Shown here piece after piece: positions 1 to 7,272 of a stretch of 10,268 nt of DNA. The notes beneath the pieces are model-generated. The model ran no database searches. It was not told the DNA's origin and saw only the letters and a program-made list of their open reading frames with translations. Numbering within the stretch: position 1 is the stretch's first letter; every line of letters begins with the position of its first letter. The DNA comes from an uncultured Ruminococcus sp. (GTDB taxonomy: Bacteria; Bacillota; Clostridia; Oscillospirales; CAG-272). The position numbers were made by a program, and so were the translations under genes. The stretch is from the NCBI GenBank assembly GCA_902773455.1, contig CACYEW010000091.1, positions 1 to 10,268 on the forward strand, given 5' to 3'.

Positions 1-1205
1 ACGTCGAACGAAAACGTCTTCGACGGCTTTGCGGTCCTGTACGGCGCGGCTTCGAGTTCTTCGAATCTCTCCTCGTCCTGACCCGGCAGAAGCCTGTAAA
101 GCCTGATCTCCTTTGCGCCGGACGGGTATGACGGCACGCTGCCGGTGATCTTCAGAATATCGCCCGATAAATCCGCGCTCAGTTCTCCCGGATATACCGT
201 CGGGAATCTGTACGAGGTCAGTTTTATTCCGGATATTTTTATTTCGCCTTTGAGCCTGCCGTCGAACGTCAGTCTGAACGCGTTCAGAACGCTCTGACCT
301 CTGTAATTGCCCGCTTTGAAATAATAGGTCGCCTCGCCCTCTTTGAGATCGAGCTTGTAAACGTCGGATTCGTTATATTTCGAGGCGCCGTTCATTTTGC
401 ACGAGAGTTCGGCGCTCTTCGCTTTCGCTCCGTTATAAATCGTGACGGCGAGAGAATTGAAGCGTTCCGGTATAACGTAATTGCACGGCGACGATTCGAG
501 AAACGGATTCTGACCGTTCACCGTAAATGTAAGTCCGCCGTCCGAATAAGAGACGGAGCCCTTTGACGGCGCGAAATCGGAGGCGAAAAACGGCAGATCC
601 TCGGGCATACCGGCGACGATCGCCGTATGTAAACAGTCGAGCGCCGCTTCGACGGGAGAGCCGTCCGACGATACCACGGTTATTTTTACCGAAACGAGCT
701 GACCCGGTTTGTACGCCGTTATCGGAAGATACGCCGTCTGCCACGACCCCGGAACGACCGTATCGGAGCCTTTGATCTCGGTATTTGAGAATATCGCGTC
801 GACCGTGAGCGTATAGCTCGCGGCCGTTTCGCTTTGCTTGATGAAAACGCAAACGGCGATACTGCGGGATCCGGAAACGGACGGATGCTTCAGAAAAGAA
901 AGCTCCGCGCCGGCTTCGCCCTCTCCCGAAAGCAAAAGCATCGAGGCGCCTTCGAACGGGGAAAAAGCTTCCGCTCCGCCCGTGTAGATCGCCGCGCCCG
1001 AAAGCGGCGCGCGAACGGTCTCTTCGGCTTCGAAGCAGTCGAGCTCCTTTTCACGGCAAAGCGCGAGCTGTTCTTCGGATATGCGCGCCGTATTGAGCGC
1101 GGTAATATTTATTTTATCGGAAACGGCTTTGTACGAGCCGCACAGAAGCAGGGCGGAAAAAAAGAGCGCCGCCGCTTTTTTCATAAAGTCGTAAAAATGT
1201 TTCAT
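1..1205 (-). CDS. Secreted beta-rich protein of unknown function, 3' end off the window
   Basis: Reading the minus strand from an ATG at 1205 gives about 401 uninterrupted codons to the left edge, so the gene is partial at its C-terminus. I do not recognise the function. Residues 1-29 form a signal peptide: Lys at 2, 9 and 10, then a hydrophobic run (AAALFFSALLLCG). There is no proper lipobox before the Cys, so it is probably secreted rather than a lipoprotein. The mature part is rich in alternating hydrophobic/polar strands, Thr, Ser and Gly, with few helices, which suggests two or three beta-sandwich modules of the carbohydrate-binding or Ig-like kind (inference). The last visible part (KEIRLYRLLPGQ) vaguely recalls the N-terminal region of DUF5722-type clostridial glycosidase-like proteins, but the catalytic part is outside the window. 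An in-frame TAA lies 12-10 bases before the ATG, so no longer start exists. An internal ATG at 1184 is an alternative start. Confidence 0.72.
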   Translation of the reverse strand, partial: MKHFYDFMKKAAALFFSALLLCGSYKAVSDKINITALNTARISEEQLALCREKELDCFEAEETVRAPLSGAAIYTGGAEAFSPFEGASMLLLSGEGEAGAELSFLKHPSVSGSRSIAVCVFIKQSETAASYTLTVDAIFSNTEIKGSDTVVPGSWQTAYLPITAYKPGQLVSVKITVVSSDGSPVEAALDCLHTAIVAGMPEDLPFFASDFAPSKGSVSYSDGGLTFTVNGQNPFLESSPCNYVIPERFNSLAVTIYNGAKAKSAELSCKMNGASKYNESDVYKLDLKEGEATYYFKAGNYRGQSVLNAFRLTFDGRLKGEIKISGIKLTSYRFPTVYPGELSADLSGDILKITGSVPSYPSGAKEIRLYRLLPGQDEERFEELEAAPYRTAKPSKTFSFD

Positions 1206-1206
1206 G

Positions 1207-1211
1207 CTCCT
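1207..1211 (-). promoter_or_regulatory. Oddly placed ribosome binding site of the leftmost gene
   Basis: On the minus strand AGGAG lies only one base before the ATG at 1205 and 22 bases before the next in-frame ATG at 1184. Neither spacing is optimal, so the translation start of this gene is uncertain; both starts preserve the hydrophobic signal-peptide core. Confidence 0.4.
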
Positions 1212-1267
1212 ATTTTATCATATAATTCTGTATTATCTACGATAAATTTGTAAAATTTATACGAGCA

Positions 1268-1296
1268 TTGACTTTGAGACGTGCGCGTGATATAAT
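1268..1296 (+). promoter_or_regulatory. Consensus sigma-A promoter P1, distal to comEC
   Basis: A -35 box TTGACT (1268-1273) is followed after exactly 17 bases by a perfect -10 box TATAAT (1291-1296). Transcription would begin near 1303, immediately in front of the GC-rich hairpin at 1304-1328 and a run of five T. It lies 124 bases upstream of the comEC start and precedes the second, closer promoter. Confidence 0.75.
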
Positions 1297-1303
1297 GATA
1301 AAG

Positions 1304-1336
1304 ACGGCGGCCGCGCCGTACTGCCGCCCGCTTTTT
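1304..1336 (+). terminator. Terminator-like hairpin with an alternative fold upstream of comEC
   Basis: The stem GGCGGC (1306-1311) pairs with GCCGCC (1323-1328) around an 11-base loop and is followed by CGCTTTTT (T at 1332-1336). A competing stem ACGGCG (1304-1309) with CGCCGT (1314-1319) and a four-base loop shares bases with it, so the two folds exclude each other. Seen in the sequence: both stems and the T run. Inferred: termination or attenuation of RNA started at P1. The six-pair stem and short T run make it a modest terminator. Confidence 0.45.
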
Positions 1337-1361
1337 GCTTTCGATTTTTCTGTCCTTACCG

Positions 1362-1390
1362 TTGACAACGGCGAAATGATATGGTAAAAT
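1362..1390 (+). promoter_or_regulatory. Consensus sigma-A promoter P2 of comEC
   Basis: A perfect -35 box TTGACA (1362-1367), a 17-base spacer ending in TGG, and a -10 box TAAAAT (1385-1390). Transcription would start around 1397, giving a leader of about 23 bases that contains the AGGAG ribosome site at 1409-1413, six bases before the comEC ATG. It is the likely main promoter for the operon running to the terminator at 7226-7256. Confidence 0.82.
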
Positions 1391-1419
1391 AAAGCATACA
1401 GTAAACGCAGGAGAACGTT

Positions 1420-3420
1420 ATGAAACTGTTCAGGGGCAGACCTCTGTGCTTCGGCTGCGCCGGCGCCGCCGCCGCGGCGTTTTTCTGCGCGTTCGCGGGC
1501 GTGACCGCGGCTATCGTAACGGCGTCCGCTTCGTTTGTTTTTGCCGTGCTTTCGCTTATATTTCTCAAGCCGCGCGGCGGTTTCGATCTACGGCTTTATT
1601 TCACTTTGCTTTTTGCGCTCGTATGCGCCGTCTCGCTTTCGTCGGCGGTATTCTTCGGCGGCGCCGAAGCTTACGTTACGGACGAACCCGTATTCGTCAC
1701 CGGTTACGCCGATACGTCGGTCAGATCTGGCGATTCTTATAAGGTAAAGATCACCTCCTTCGGCGGCAGGCGCGTGAACGTCGATATGCTCGCCGGTTTT
1801 TCAGACGAAACGCCCGAGCCTTTCGGAAAATTCAGCGCGTACGCGACCGTTTCCAGGCTCGAAGGCGAGAACAGGACATATATGAACGGCAAAGGCGTGA
1901 TCCTTTGCGCGTCGCTTTCAAGGGTGAGCTTTGCCGGAACGGAAAAGAACGTTTTATATTACGTCAACGCCCTGAGAGATCATATATCTTCGCGTTTTTA
2001 CCTGTCTTCCGACCGCGGAGATCTCTACTCGTGCCTTTTTCTCGGCAGGCGAGATCTCTGCCCCGACAAAACGGCTTCGGATTTCCGCGATCTCGGAGTG
2101 TCTCATCTTCTCGCCGTCAGCGGTCTGCACGTGGCGGCTCTTCTTGCGGGACTTGAGCTGATACTGACGCGGGCGTTCGGCAGACGGAGATACGTCTTCG
2201 CGGTCCTTGCCGTTTCGGCTTTGTTCTACGCGGCGCTCGCGGGCTTTTCCGGCTCCGTCGTCCGCGCCGCTCTGATGTATTTCATAATGCGGTCGGGCGA
2301 TTTCTTCAAATCAAAGGGCGACGGTATAACGGGGCTTATGCTTTCGGTATCGGTCATGACGGTCGCGTGCCCTTACGCAGTTTACGATCTCGGCTTCATT
2401 TTGTCCGCTTCCGCCGCGGCGGGGATAATCCTGATCGGCGCTCCGGCTTCACGACGGATGATACGCGTATCGGAAGGGAAAACGACCGTCGTCAAAGGTC
2501 TTTTATATGCCGCCGCGAGCTTTGCGGTAACGCTTTCGGCGCTTGTATTCACCCTGCCCGCCGCCGCTTACGGTTACGGCGAGGTCGTATTCGTCTCGCT
2601 TATCGCCAATCTGTTCATCTCGCCGTTCATAATAATCCTGCTTTACGCCTGCCCTTACCTGATACTCCTTTCTTACATACCGCCTCTCGGCAGGGTCGCC
2701 GGCGCCTTCTGCGACGGCATCGCCGAGCTTGCGGAAAGAGCGGCTTCCAATCTTTGCAGACTTCCCTCTCTTTCCGTCTCCGTCAGGTACGGCTTCGTAA
2801 AGTATCTGATCGCGGCGTTCGCCGCCGCGTTTCTGATATTCGTTTTTTCGGGAGTCGTGAAACGGGCGCATTATACCGCCCTTACCGCGGCGTTTCTGAT
2901 ATCGTTTTTGACCGCGGCTCTGATCTTCAACGCGGATCTTGCAAAAAAGGACGTTGTGATCGTGCAGTCGTCGCAAAGAGGCGATATCGCGGCGGTCTGC
3001 TCGGGCGGCGAGTGCACGATTTACGATCTTTCGGGCGGCGCGTCTTCTTACGCGCTTTCGGAAAAGCTTCTTGAATACGGATTCACCGAAGCCGGTTACG
3101 TATGCGCCGCTCCGTTCACGTCCTACCACGTTCAGAGCGTACCGGCGATCTGCCGCACGGTCCGCGTAAAGCGGCTGATACTGCCCGGTTCCGCGGGAGC
3201 GAGATTTTCAGCGGAGCTTTGCGGCGCCGAAGCGGAATACTACGACATGATCCCCGGAGGCGGCGTATCGTTTGTCTGCGGCAGAGTGACGGTCGGGGTA
3301 AGATACGAAGAGAAAAACGGCAAAGCGTACGCCGAAGCTGTATTCGGCAAAACCGCCTTTGACGAAATAAAAAATAATACGGAGTTTGACGGCGATATCG
3401 CCGTTATCGAGCTGAAATGA
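1420..3420 (+). CDS. comEC: ComEC/Rec2-family DNA uptake channel protein with degenerate C-terminal domain
   Basis: ComEC is the inner-membrane channel that carries single-stranded DNA into the cytoplasm during natural transformation. The 666-residue product has hydrophobic segments near residues 13-80, a soluble DUF4131-like part (about 85-185), and then the polytopic competence domain. The family signature HLLAVSGLHV lies at about 229-238, with more membrane spans to about 505. Residues 511-666 occupy the place of the usual metallo-beta-lactamase-like nuclease domain. They begin with a recognisable strand (VVIVQSSQRGD, 512-522), but the metal-binding HxHxDH motif is absent: the matching stretch near 563-575 reads AAPFTSYHVQSVP. 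At 666 residues it is shorter than B. subtilis ComEC (776). AGGAG lies six bases before the ATG. The stop overlaps the pgeF start (ATGA). No comEA or comF is in view, so a competence role in this organism is inference. Confidence 0.9.
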   Translation: MKLFRGRPLCFGCAGAAAAAFFCAFAGVTAAIVTASASFVFAVLSLIFLKPRGGFDLRLYFTLLFALVCAVSLSSAVFFGGAEAYVTDEPVFVTGYADTSVRSGDSYKVKITSFGGRRVNVDMLAGFSDETPEPFGKFSAYATVSRLEGENRTYMNGKGVILCASLSRVSFAGTEKNVLYYVNALRDHISSRFYLSSDRGDLYSCLFLGRRDLCPDKTASDFRDLGVSHLLAVSGLHVAALLAGLELILTRAFGRRRYVFAVLAVSALFYAALAGFSGSVVRAALMYFIMRSGDFFKSKGDGITGLMLSVSVMTVACPYAVYDLGFILSASAAAGIILIGAPASRRMIRVSEGKTTVVKGLLYAAASFAVTLSALVFTLPAAAYGYGEVVFVSLIANLFISPFIIILLYACPYLILLSYIPPLGRVAGAFCDGIAELAERAASNLCRLPSLSVSVRYGFVKYLIAAFAAAFLIFVFSGVVKRAHYTALTAAFLISFLTAALIFNADLAKKDVVIVQSSQRGDIAAVCSGGECTIYDLSGGASSYALSEKLLEYGFTEAGYVCAAPFTSYHVQSVPAICRTVRVKRLILPGSAGARFSAELCGAEAEYYDMIPGGGVSFVCGRVTVGVRYEEKNGKAYAEAVFGKTAFDEIKNNTEFDGDIAVIELK

Positions 3421-4193
3421 CTGATTTTTACACGGAAAACGGCATCGTTTATTGCGCGGCGCTTTCAGGCGCGCCGTCTCTGATCCACGGTTTTTCCACG
3501 AGACTCGGCGGCGTATCGGAGCTGCCTCACACAAAAAGCCTGAACCTCGGCTATAACAGAGGCGATCCCGACGAGGTCGTGGACGAAAATTTCCGCATTT
3601 TCAAAGAAAAGCTCGGCATTACGGGCGCCGTGCTAGTATCGGCTCATCAGGCGCATACGAAAAAGGTCGTATACGCCGACGGATCCTCCGTGCATTTCGA
3701 AAACGTCGACGGCTTCGTTACAAACAAACCGGGCGTCGCTCTTCTCGTTAAGACGGCGGACTGCCAGCCGATACTTCTGTACGACGAAAAGGCGCGGGTG
3801 ATCGGCGCCTGCCACGCGGGCTGGCGCGGCACCGTCGCGGGCATAGCCGCCGAGACCGTCGCCGCGATGACGAAGCTCGGCGCTGATCCGAAAAACATCC
3901 TCGCAGCCTGCGGACCGTGTATAGACAAATGCTGTTTTGAGGTCGGGGACGACTTCGTAGACACGGTCGCGTATTTCTCCGACGAATTTCTGCAGTTCGT
4001 TTCAAAAGAGAACGGAAAATATCACGCCGACATCAAGGCGATGAACAGACATATACTTATGTGTTCCGGCGTACCGGAAGAAAATATTCGCGTAAGCGAA
4101 GAATGCACCTGCTGCGACCCCGGCAAATTCTTCTCGCACAGATATTCGAAAGGTCTGCGCGGAACGATGGCTTCGGTAATAATGATGAAATAA
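3417..4193 (+). CDS. pgeF: YlmD/YfiH-family laccase-domain protein (purine nucleoside phosphorylase / peptidoglycan editing factor)
   Basis: This is a 258-residue cytosolic protein of the widespread DUF152/multicopper-polyphenol-oxidase-like family. Members have been assigned purine nucleoside phosphorylase/adenosine deaminase activity and, in E. coli (YfiH), removal of wrongly incorporated residues from peptidoglycan precursors. All family blocks are visible: HGFSTRLGGVS (24-34), HQAH (77-80), DGFVTNKPGVALLVKTADC (98-116), ACHAGWRG (131-138), GPCIDKCCFEVG (166-177) and the C-terminal FFSHR with RGTMASVI. The expected zinc ligands are His80, Cys116 and His133. The length is typical and the gene appears intact. 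The ATG overlaps the comEC stop by four bases and has only a weak ribosome site, so translation is probably coupled to comEC. In Bacillus the orthologue ylmD sits just downstream of sigE-sigG, which is relevant to the sigma fragment farther down this operon. Confidence 0.92.
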   Translation: MTDFYTENGIVYCAALSGAPSLIHGFSTRLGGVSELPHTKSLNLGYNRGDPDEVVDENFRIFKEKLGITGAVLVSAHQAHTKKVVYADGSSVHFENVDGFVTNKPGVALLVKTADCQPILLYDEKARVIGACHAGWRGTVAGIAAETVAAMTKLGADPKNILAACGPCIDKCCFEVGDDFVDTVAYFSDEFLQFVSKENGKYHADIKAMNRHILMCSGVPEENIRVSEECTCCDPGKFFSHRYSKGLRGTMASVIMMK

Positions 4194-4206
4194 TGAGCGC
4201 TGCTCA
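4194..4206 (+). other. Small hairpin between pgeF and the rhamnosidase gene
   Basis: TGAGC and GCTCA pair around a three-base loop directly after the pgeF stop. No T run follows, so it is unlikely to terminate. It could be an RNA processing or stability element, or chance. Confidence 0.25.
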
Positions 4207-4223
4207 CGAAAGGATATAAAGCC

Positions 4224-6710
4224 ATGACAAAACTGTACGATCTCACTGTTGAACGGGCAAAACACCCGCTCGCGCTGCCGACTTCCGGGCTCCGGTTCGG
4301 CTGGAAGCTCGATTCGGACGGCAAAAACGTAAAACAGACCGCTTACCGCCTCACGGTAAAGCAGGACGGCAGGACCGTCTATGACAAAAAGACGGCATCT
4401 TCGCAAACCGTCGACGTCACGCCGAAAATCAGCTTCGCGCCGGGTAAAGAGTACGAGTACACCGTCACCTCGTACACGACGGACGGCGAATGCTCCGCCT
4501 CCGACTTTTTCGCGGTAAGCCACAAAATGCACGGAAAATTCATCAGGCCGTCCAAACATATCGAGGGCGCCTGCGTTTATTTCCGCCGCGAATTCAAATG
4601 CGCGAAAACGGTAAAGAGAGCCGTCGCCTACGTTGCCGGCCTCGGCTGGGGCAACCTCTACGTCAACGGCGAAAGAGTCGACCGCGTATTTTTCGACGCG
4701 CCTTTCACCAACTATGAAAAGACGGTATTATACCGCGCGTACGACATCACGAGCCTGCTTTCAAAGAAAAACTGCGTGGGCGTCCACTGCGGCGAGGGCT
4801 TTTACGCTCAGAGCCGCGTATGGGGCAACAAAGCTTTCAAATACGGCGATATCTGCTGTTACGCGCAGATAAATATCGAATATAAGGACGGAACGGAAGA
4901 GGAGATAGTCACGAAGCCGCGCGAATGGCAGACGATGTATTCTCCGACGGTGCTTGCGAACGTCCACGGCGGCGAGATACACGACGCGAGACGCGAAACG
5001 CCCGACTGGTGCAAATACGGCTTCGATCATGAAGATCTCCGTCCCGCCGTCGCCGATACGGTGCCGAAGGGCAGACTCAAAGGCGCGATAATGCCGCCCT
5101 GCCGCGTGATAAGAAATATCAAGCCGGTCGCGGTGAACCATCTGCACGGGGAGGACAGCGGCATCTGGGTCTACGATATGGGGCAGAACTACGCCGGCAC
5201 GGTAACGCTCCGTCCGCCGAAGAGCGCCGAAGGCTCGACGTATATTCTCCGCTTCGCCGAAACGGTCGACGAAAACGGACAGATAGACGACCGCTCGATC
5301 GGCGTATATCACGTTTACTGCGAACAGCAGCAGATCTATATAGCCTCCGGAAAAGACAACGAAGAATGGACGCCCGAATTTTCTTACCACGGCTTCCGCT
5401 ACGTCGAGGTCACGGGCTGGTACGGCAGAGACGCTCAGCCCGGTCTTATAGAAGGTCTCGCGATATCCACCGATTTTGAGACCAGGGGAAAAGTCGAAAC
5501 GTCGGATAAGGATCTCAACGATCTGCAGACCGTTATGATGCGCACGATCCGTTCGAACTATCACGGTATGCCCGAAGACTGCCCCGCGCGCGAAAAATGC
5601 GGCTGGCTCGGCGACGCTCAGATCGTATGCGACACGGCGATATACAACTACGATATGGCGGCTCCTTACGAGAAGTATCTGAACGACGTGCGCGAATCGC
5701 GCGACGTTTACGGCGACTGGACGATGATCGCGCCCGGTAAACGCACCTGCGGCTGGGGTTCTCCGCTCTGGGGCTGCGCTCAGATAGTCATACCGTACAA
5801 GCTTTATACGCTCTGCGGCGACAAAAAGGTGCTGAAAGACAATTTCGCCTATATGTGCGACTGGATAGAGCACGAGCTCAAGCGGAGCAAGGATCTGCTG
5901 ATCGACGAAGGTCTCGGCGACTGGTGTCCGCCCGTCGGTCATGCAGACGCGCGCCGCATACCCGTTATCCATTCCTCGACGTTCATGTTCTTCGAAGAGA
6001 CGAAGATGCTTGCCGATATCTGCCGCGCGCTCGGCCGCGACGGCAAAAAATACGATCTGCTCGCCGAAGACATAAGAGAGTCGATAAACCGCAATTTCTA
6101 CGATAAAAAGAATCATACCTACGGTTATTACGCCTCCAACGCCGCCGCGTGGCTTCTGCACGCCTGCCCTGAGGAAGACAGAGACGCTCTCGTCAAATCG
6201 ACCGTAAAGCTCATCGAAGACTGCGGTTATATAATGACGACGGGCATCTACGGCAACAAGTATCTGATCCCGATGCTGTTCGAAACAGGTCACGGCGATG
6301 TCGCGATGAAAGTCATGTTCGGCAGGACCTTCCACGATTTCGGCACGATGCTCGACGACGGCGCGACATCGCTCTGGGAATGCCTTGAAATGGAGAACGT
6401 CGGCATGAAAAACCGTTTTGTCGCATCGTACAACCACCCGATGCACAGCGGTTTCGCGTATATGTACTACGCCGAGCTCGCCGGTATCAAACCGGTAAAA
6501 CCCGGCTTTGCCGAATTTGAGATCTCGCCGTGCCGGAACGGCGCGCCGGAAAAGGTTTACGCGGAATACGACTCGGCAAACGGCCTTATCGTGTCGGACA
6601 GAGACGGGGATACTCTTAAGATCAGAGTTCCGGCAAACACGGTCTGCCGCGTAAAATTCGGGCAAAACGATCTGACGGTCGGCTCGGGTATATACACGTT
6701 CACGAAATGA
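4224..6710 (+). CDS. GH78 alpha-L-rhamnosidase, cytoplasmic
   Basis: An 828-residue glycoside hydrolase family 78 enzyme, expected to release terminal alpha-L-rhamnose from plant glycosides, pectic side chains or bacterial polysaccharides by inversion. Domains in order: an N-terminal fibronectin/Ig-like domain (about 3-95), the Bac_rhamnosid_N beta domain (about 110-290), a second beta domain with RFAETVDENG (about 300-410), the (alpha/alpha)6 catalytic barrel (about 415-740) and a C-terminal beta domain (about 745-828). The catalytic motif is DCPAREKCGWLGD at 452-464; Asp452, Glu457 and Asp464 have the same spacing as Asp567, Glu572 and Asp579 of Bacillus GL1 RhaB. Glu719 in SLWECLE is the expected general base. 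There is no signal peptide, so it should act on imported oligosaccharides. AAAGGA at 4209-4214 precedes the ATG by nine bases. No transporter or rhamnose-catabolic gene is nearby, which is unusual for such an enzyme. The substrate cannot be deduced from sequence. Confidence 0.92.
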   Translation: MTKLYDLTVERAKHPLALPTSGLRFGWKLDSDGKNVKQTAYRLTVKQDGRTVYDKKTASSQTVDVTPKISFAPGKEYEYTVTSYTTDGECSASDFFAVSHKMHGKFIRPSKHIEGACVYFRREFKCAKTVKRAVAYVAGLGWGNLYVNGERVDRVFFDAPFTNYEKTVLYRAYDITSLLSKKNCVGVHCGEGFYAQSRVWGNKAFKYGDICCYAQINIEYKDGTEEEIVTKPREWQTMYSPTVLANVHGGEIHDARRETPDWCKYGFDHEDLRPAVADTVPKGRLKGAIMPPCRVIRNIKPVAVNHLHGEDSGIWVYDMGQNYAGTVTLRPPKSAEGSTYILRFAETVDENGQIDDRSIGVYHVYCEQQQIYIASGKDNEEWTPEFSYHGFRYVEVTGWYGRDAQPGLIEGLAISTDFETRGKVETSDKDLNDLQTVMMRTIRSNYHGMPEDCPAREKCGWLGDAQIVCDTAIYNYDMAAPYEKYLNDVRESRDVYGDWTMIAPGKRTCGWGSPLWGCAQIVIPYKLYTLCGDKKVLKDNFAYMCDWIEHELKRSKDLLIDEGLGDWCPPVGHADARRIPVIHSSTFMFFEETKMLADICRALGRDGKKYDLLAEDIRESINRNFYDKKNHTYGYYASNAAAWLLHACPEEDRDALVKSTVKLIEDCGYIMTTGIYGNKYLIPMLFETGHGDVAMKVMFGRTFHDFGTMLDDGATSLWECLEMENVGMKNRFVASYNHPMHSGFAYMYYAELAGIKPVKPGFAEFEISPCRNGAPEKVYAEYDSANGLIVSDRDGDTLKIRVPANTVCRVKFGQNDLTVGSGIYTFTK

Positions 6711-6734
6711 TCTCACCGCGTAACGGCGGCGCCG

Positions 6735-7214
6735 ATGATAGTCGGTGAAATACGGCGTTATCTGCGCGACAGCTGCGCCCTTAAGGTCGGCAGAAGCACG
6801 AAGGATCTCGCGTACAGAGCTCTCACCGCAAAAGAAGAACTGAAAAGATCCGGCTCCGAACCCGATAACGCGGCGATCGCCGAATATCTCGGCTGCAGCG
6901 AAAAAGACGTGGACGAGGCGCTCGGCGCCATATCCGATCCGCTCTCCATCTACGAGCCGTTTTCATCGGGAGACGGAGAAGATCTGACGCTTTCCGAACG
7001 CATAGCCGATCCGGAGGGCGACTCGTGGATCGACGGTATCGCTTTGAAAGAAGCTCTCCGTCACTGTACGAAACGGGAAGCCGAGATACTCCGTATCAGG
7101 TATTACAACGGCAAAACGCAGACCGAGGCGGCGATGCAGGCGGGCGTGTCTCAGGCGCAGATATCCCGCATCGAAAAATCCGCGCTGCAAAAGCTGAGAA
7201 AATATATGACGTGA
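6735..7214 (+). CDS. N-terminally truncated sigma-F/sigma-G-like sporulation sigma factor
   Basis: The 159 residues match the C-terminal ~60% of sporulation sigma factors of the sigma-F/G group, which direct forespore transcription. It begins with the end of region 2 (MIVGEIRRYLRD, 1-12) and continues with region 3 (about 17-78, including ISDPLSIYEPF) and region 4 (about 101-157) with the helix-turn-helix KTQTEAAMQAGVSQAQISRI (127-146). DLAYRAL and DPLSIYEPF look more like sigma-G. Full-length members have about 255-260 residues; roughly the first 100 (regions 1.2 to most of 2.4, including core binding and promoter melting) are missing. Codons upstream of the ATG (TAAP) still resemble the family's YAVP, and the frame is the rhamnosidase's own, separated by one TGA and eight sense codons. 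No good ribosome site precedes the ATG. It is most likely a remnant left by a deletion, or a misjoin; a functional region-3/4 protein is possible but less likely. Confidence 0.8.
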   Translation: MIVGEIRRYLRDSCALKVGRSTKDLAYRALTAKEELKRSGSEPDNAAIAEYLGCSEKDVDEALGAISDPLSIYEPFSSGDGEDLTLSERIADPEGDSWIDGIALKEALRHCTKREAEILRIRYYNGKTQTEAAMQAGVSQAQISRIEKSALQKLRKYMT

Positions 7215-7225
7215 AGAATTCAAAC

Positions 7226-7256
7226 AAAAAAACGCTCCGCGAAGGAGCGTTTTTTT
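7226..7256. terminator. Strong bidirectional intrinsic terminator between convergent genes
   Basis: A perfect stem ACGCTCC/GGAGCGT (7232-7238 with 7244-7250) around the loop GCGAA is flanked by seven A and seven T. It can end transcription in both directions: of the comEC-to-sigma operon on the plus strand and of the surface-protein gene on the minus strand, whose stop is 17 bases away. Confidence 0.93.
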
Positions 7257-7272
7257 GATCGTTTGGTTTTAA

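Noticed and set aside
834..1253. A 139-codon plus-strand open frame over the start of the leftmost gene
   Set aside because: It is antisense to a frame with a clear signal peptide and sensible composition, and its own translation is Arg-rich without homology features.
2503..3129. Open frames of about 200 codons on either strand within comEC (2367-3074 plus, 2503-3129 minus)
   Set aside because: Arginine-rich low-complexity translations without ribosome sites; they are shadows of comEC.
4194..4206. Terminator between pgeF and the rhamnosidase gene
   Set aside because: The stem has only five pairs and no T run follows; the 30-base gap favours co-transcription.
6708..6710. Programmed read-through of TGA making a rhamnosidase-sigma fusion
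   Set aside because: The shared frame is explained by chance (one in three) and there is no stem or other recoding signal visible; both domains have unrelated roles.
4761..6716. A 651-codon open frame on the minus strand opposite the rhamnosidase gene
   Set aside because: It mirrors the codon pattern of a GC-rich gene, its translation is rich in Arg/Val/Ala with no domain, and the plus strand clearly encodes GH78 with its catalytic residues.
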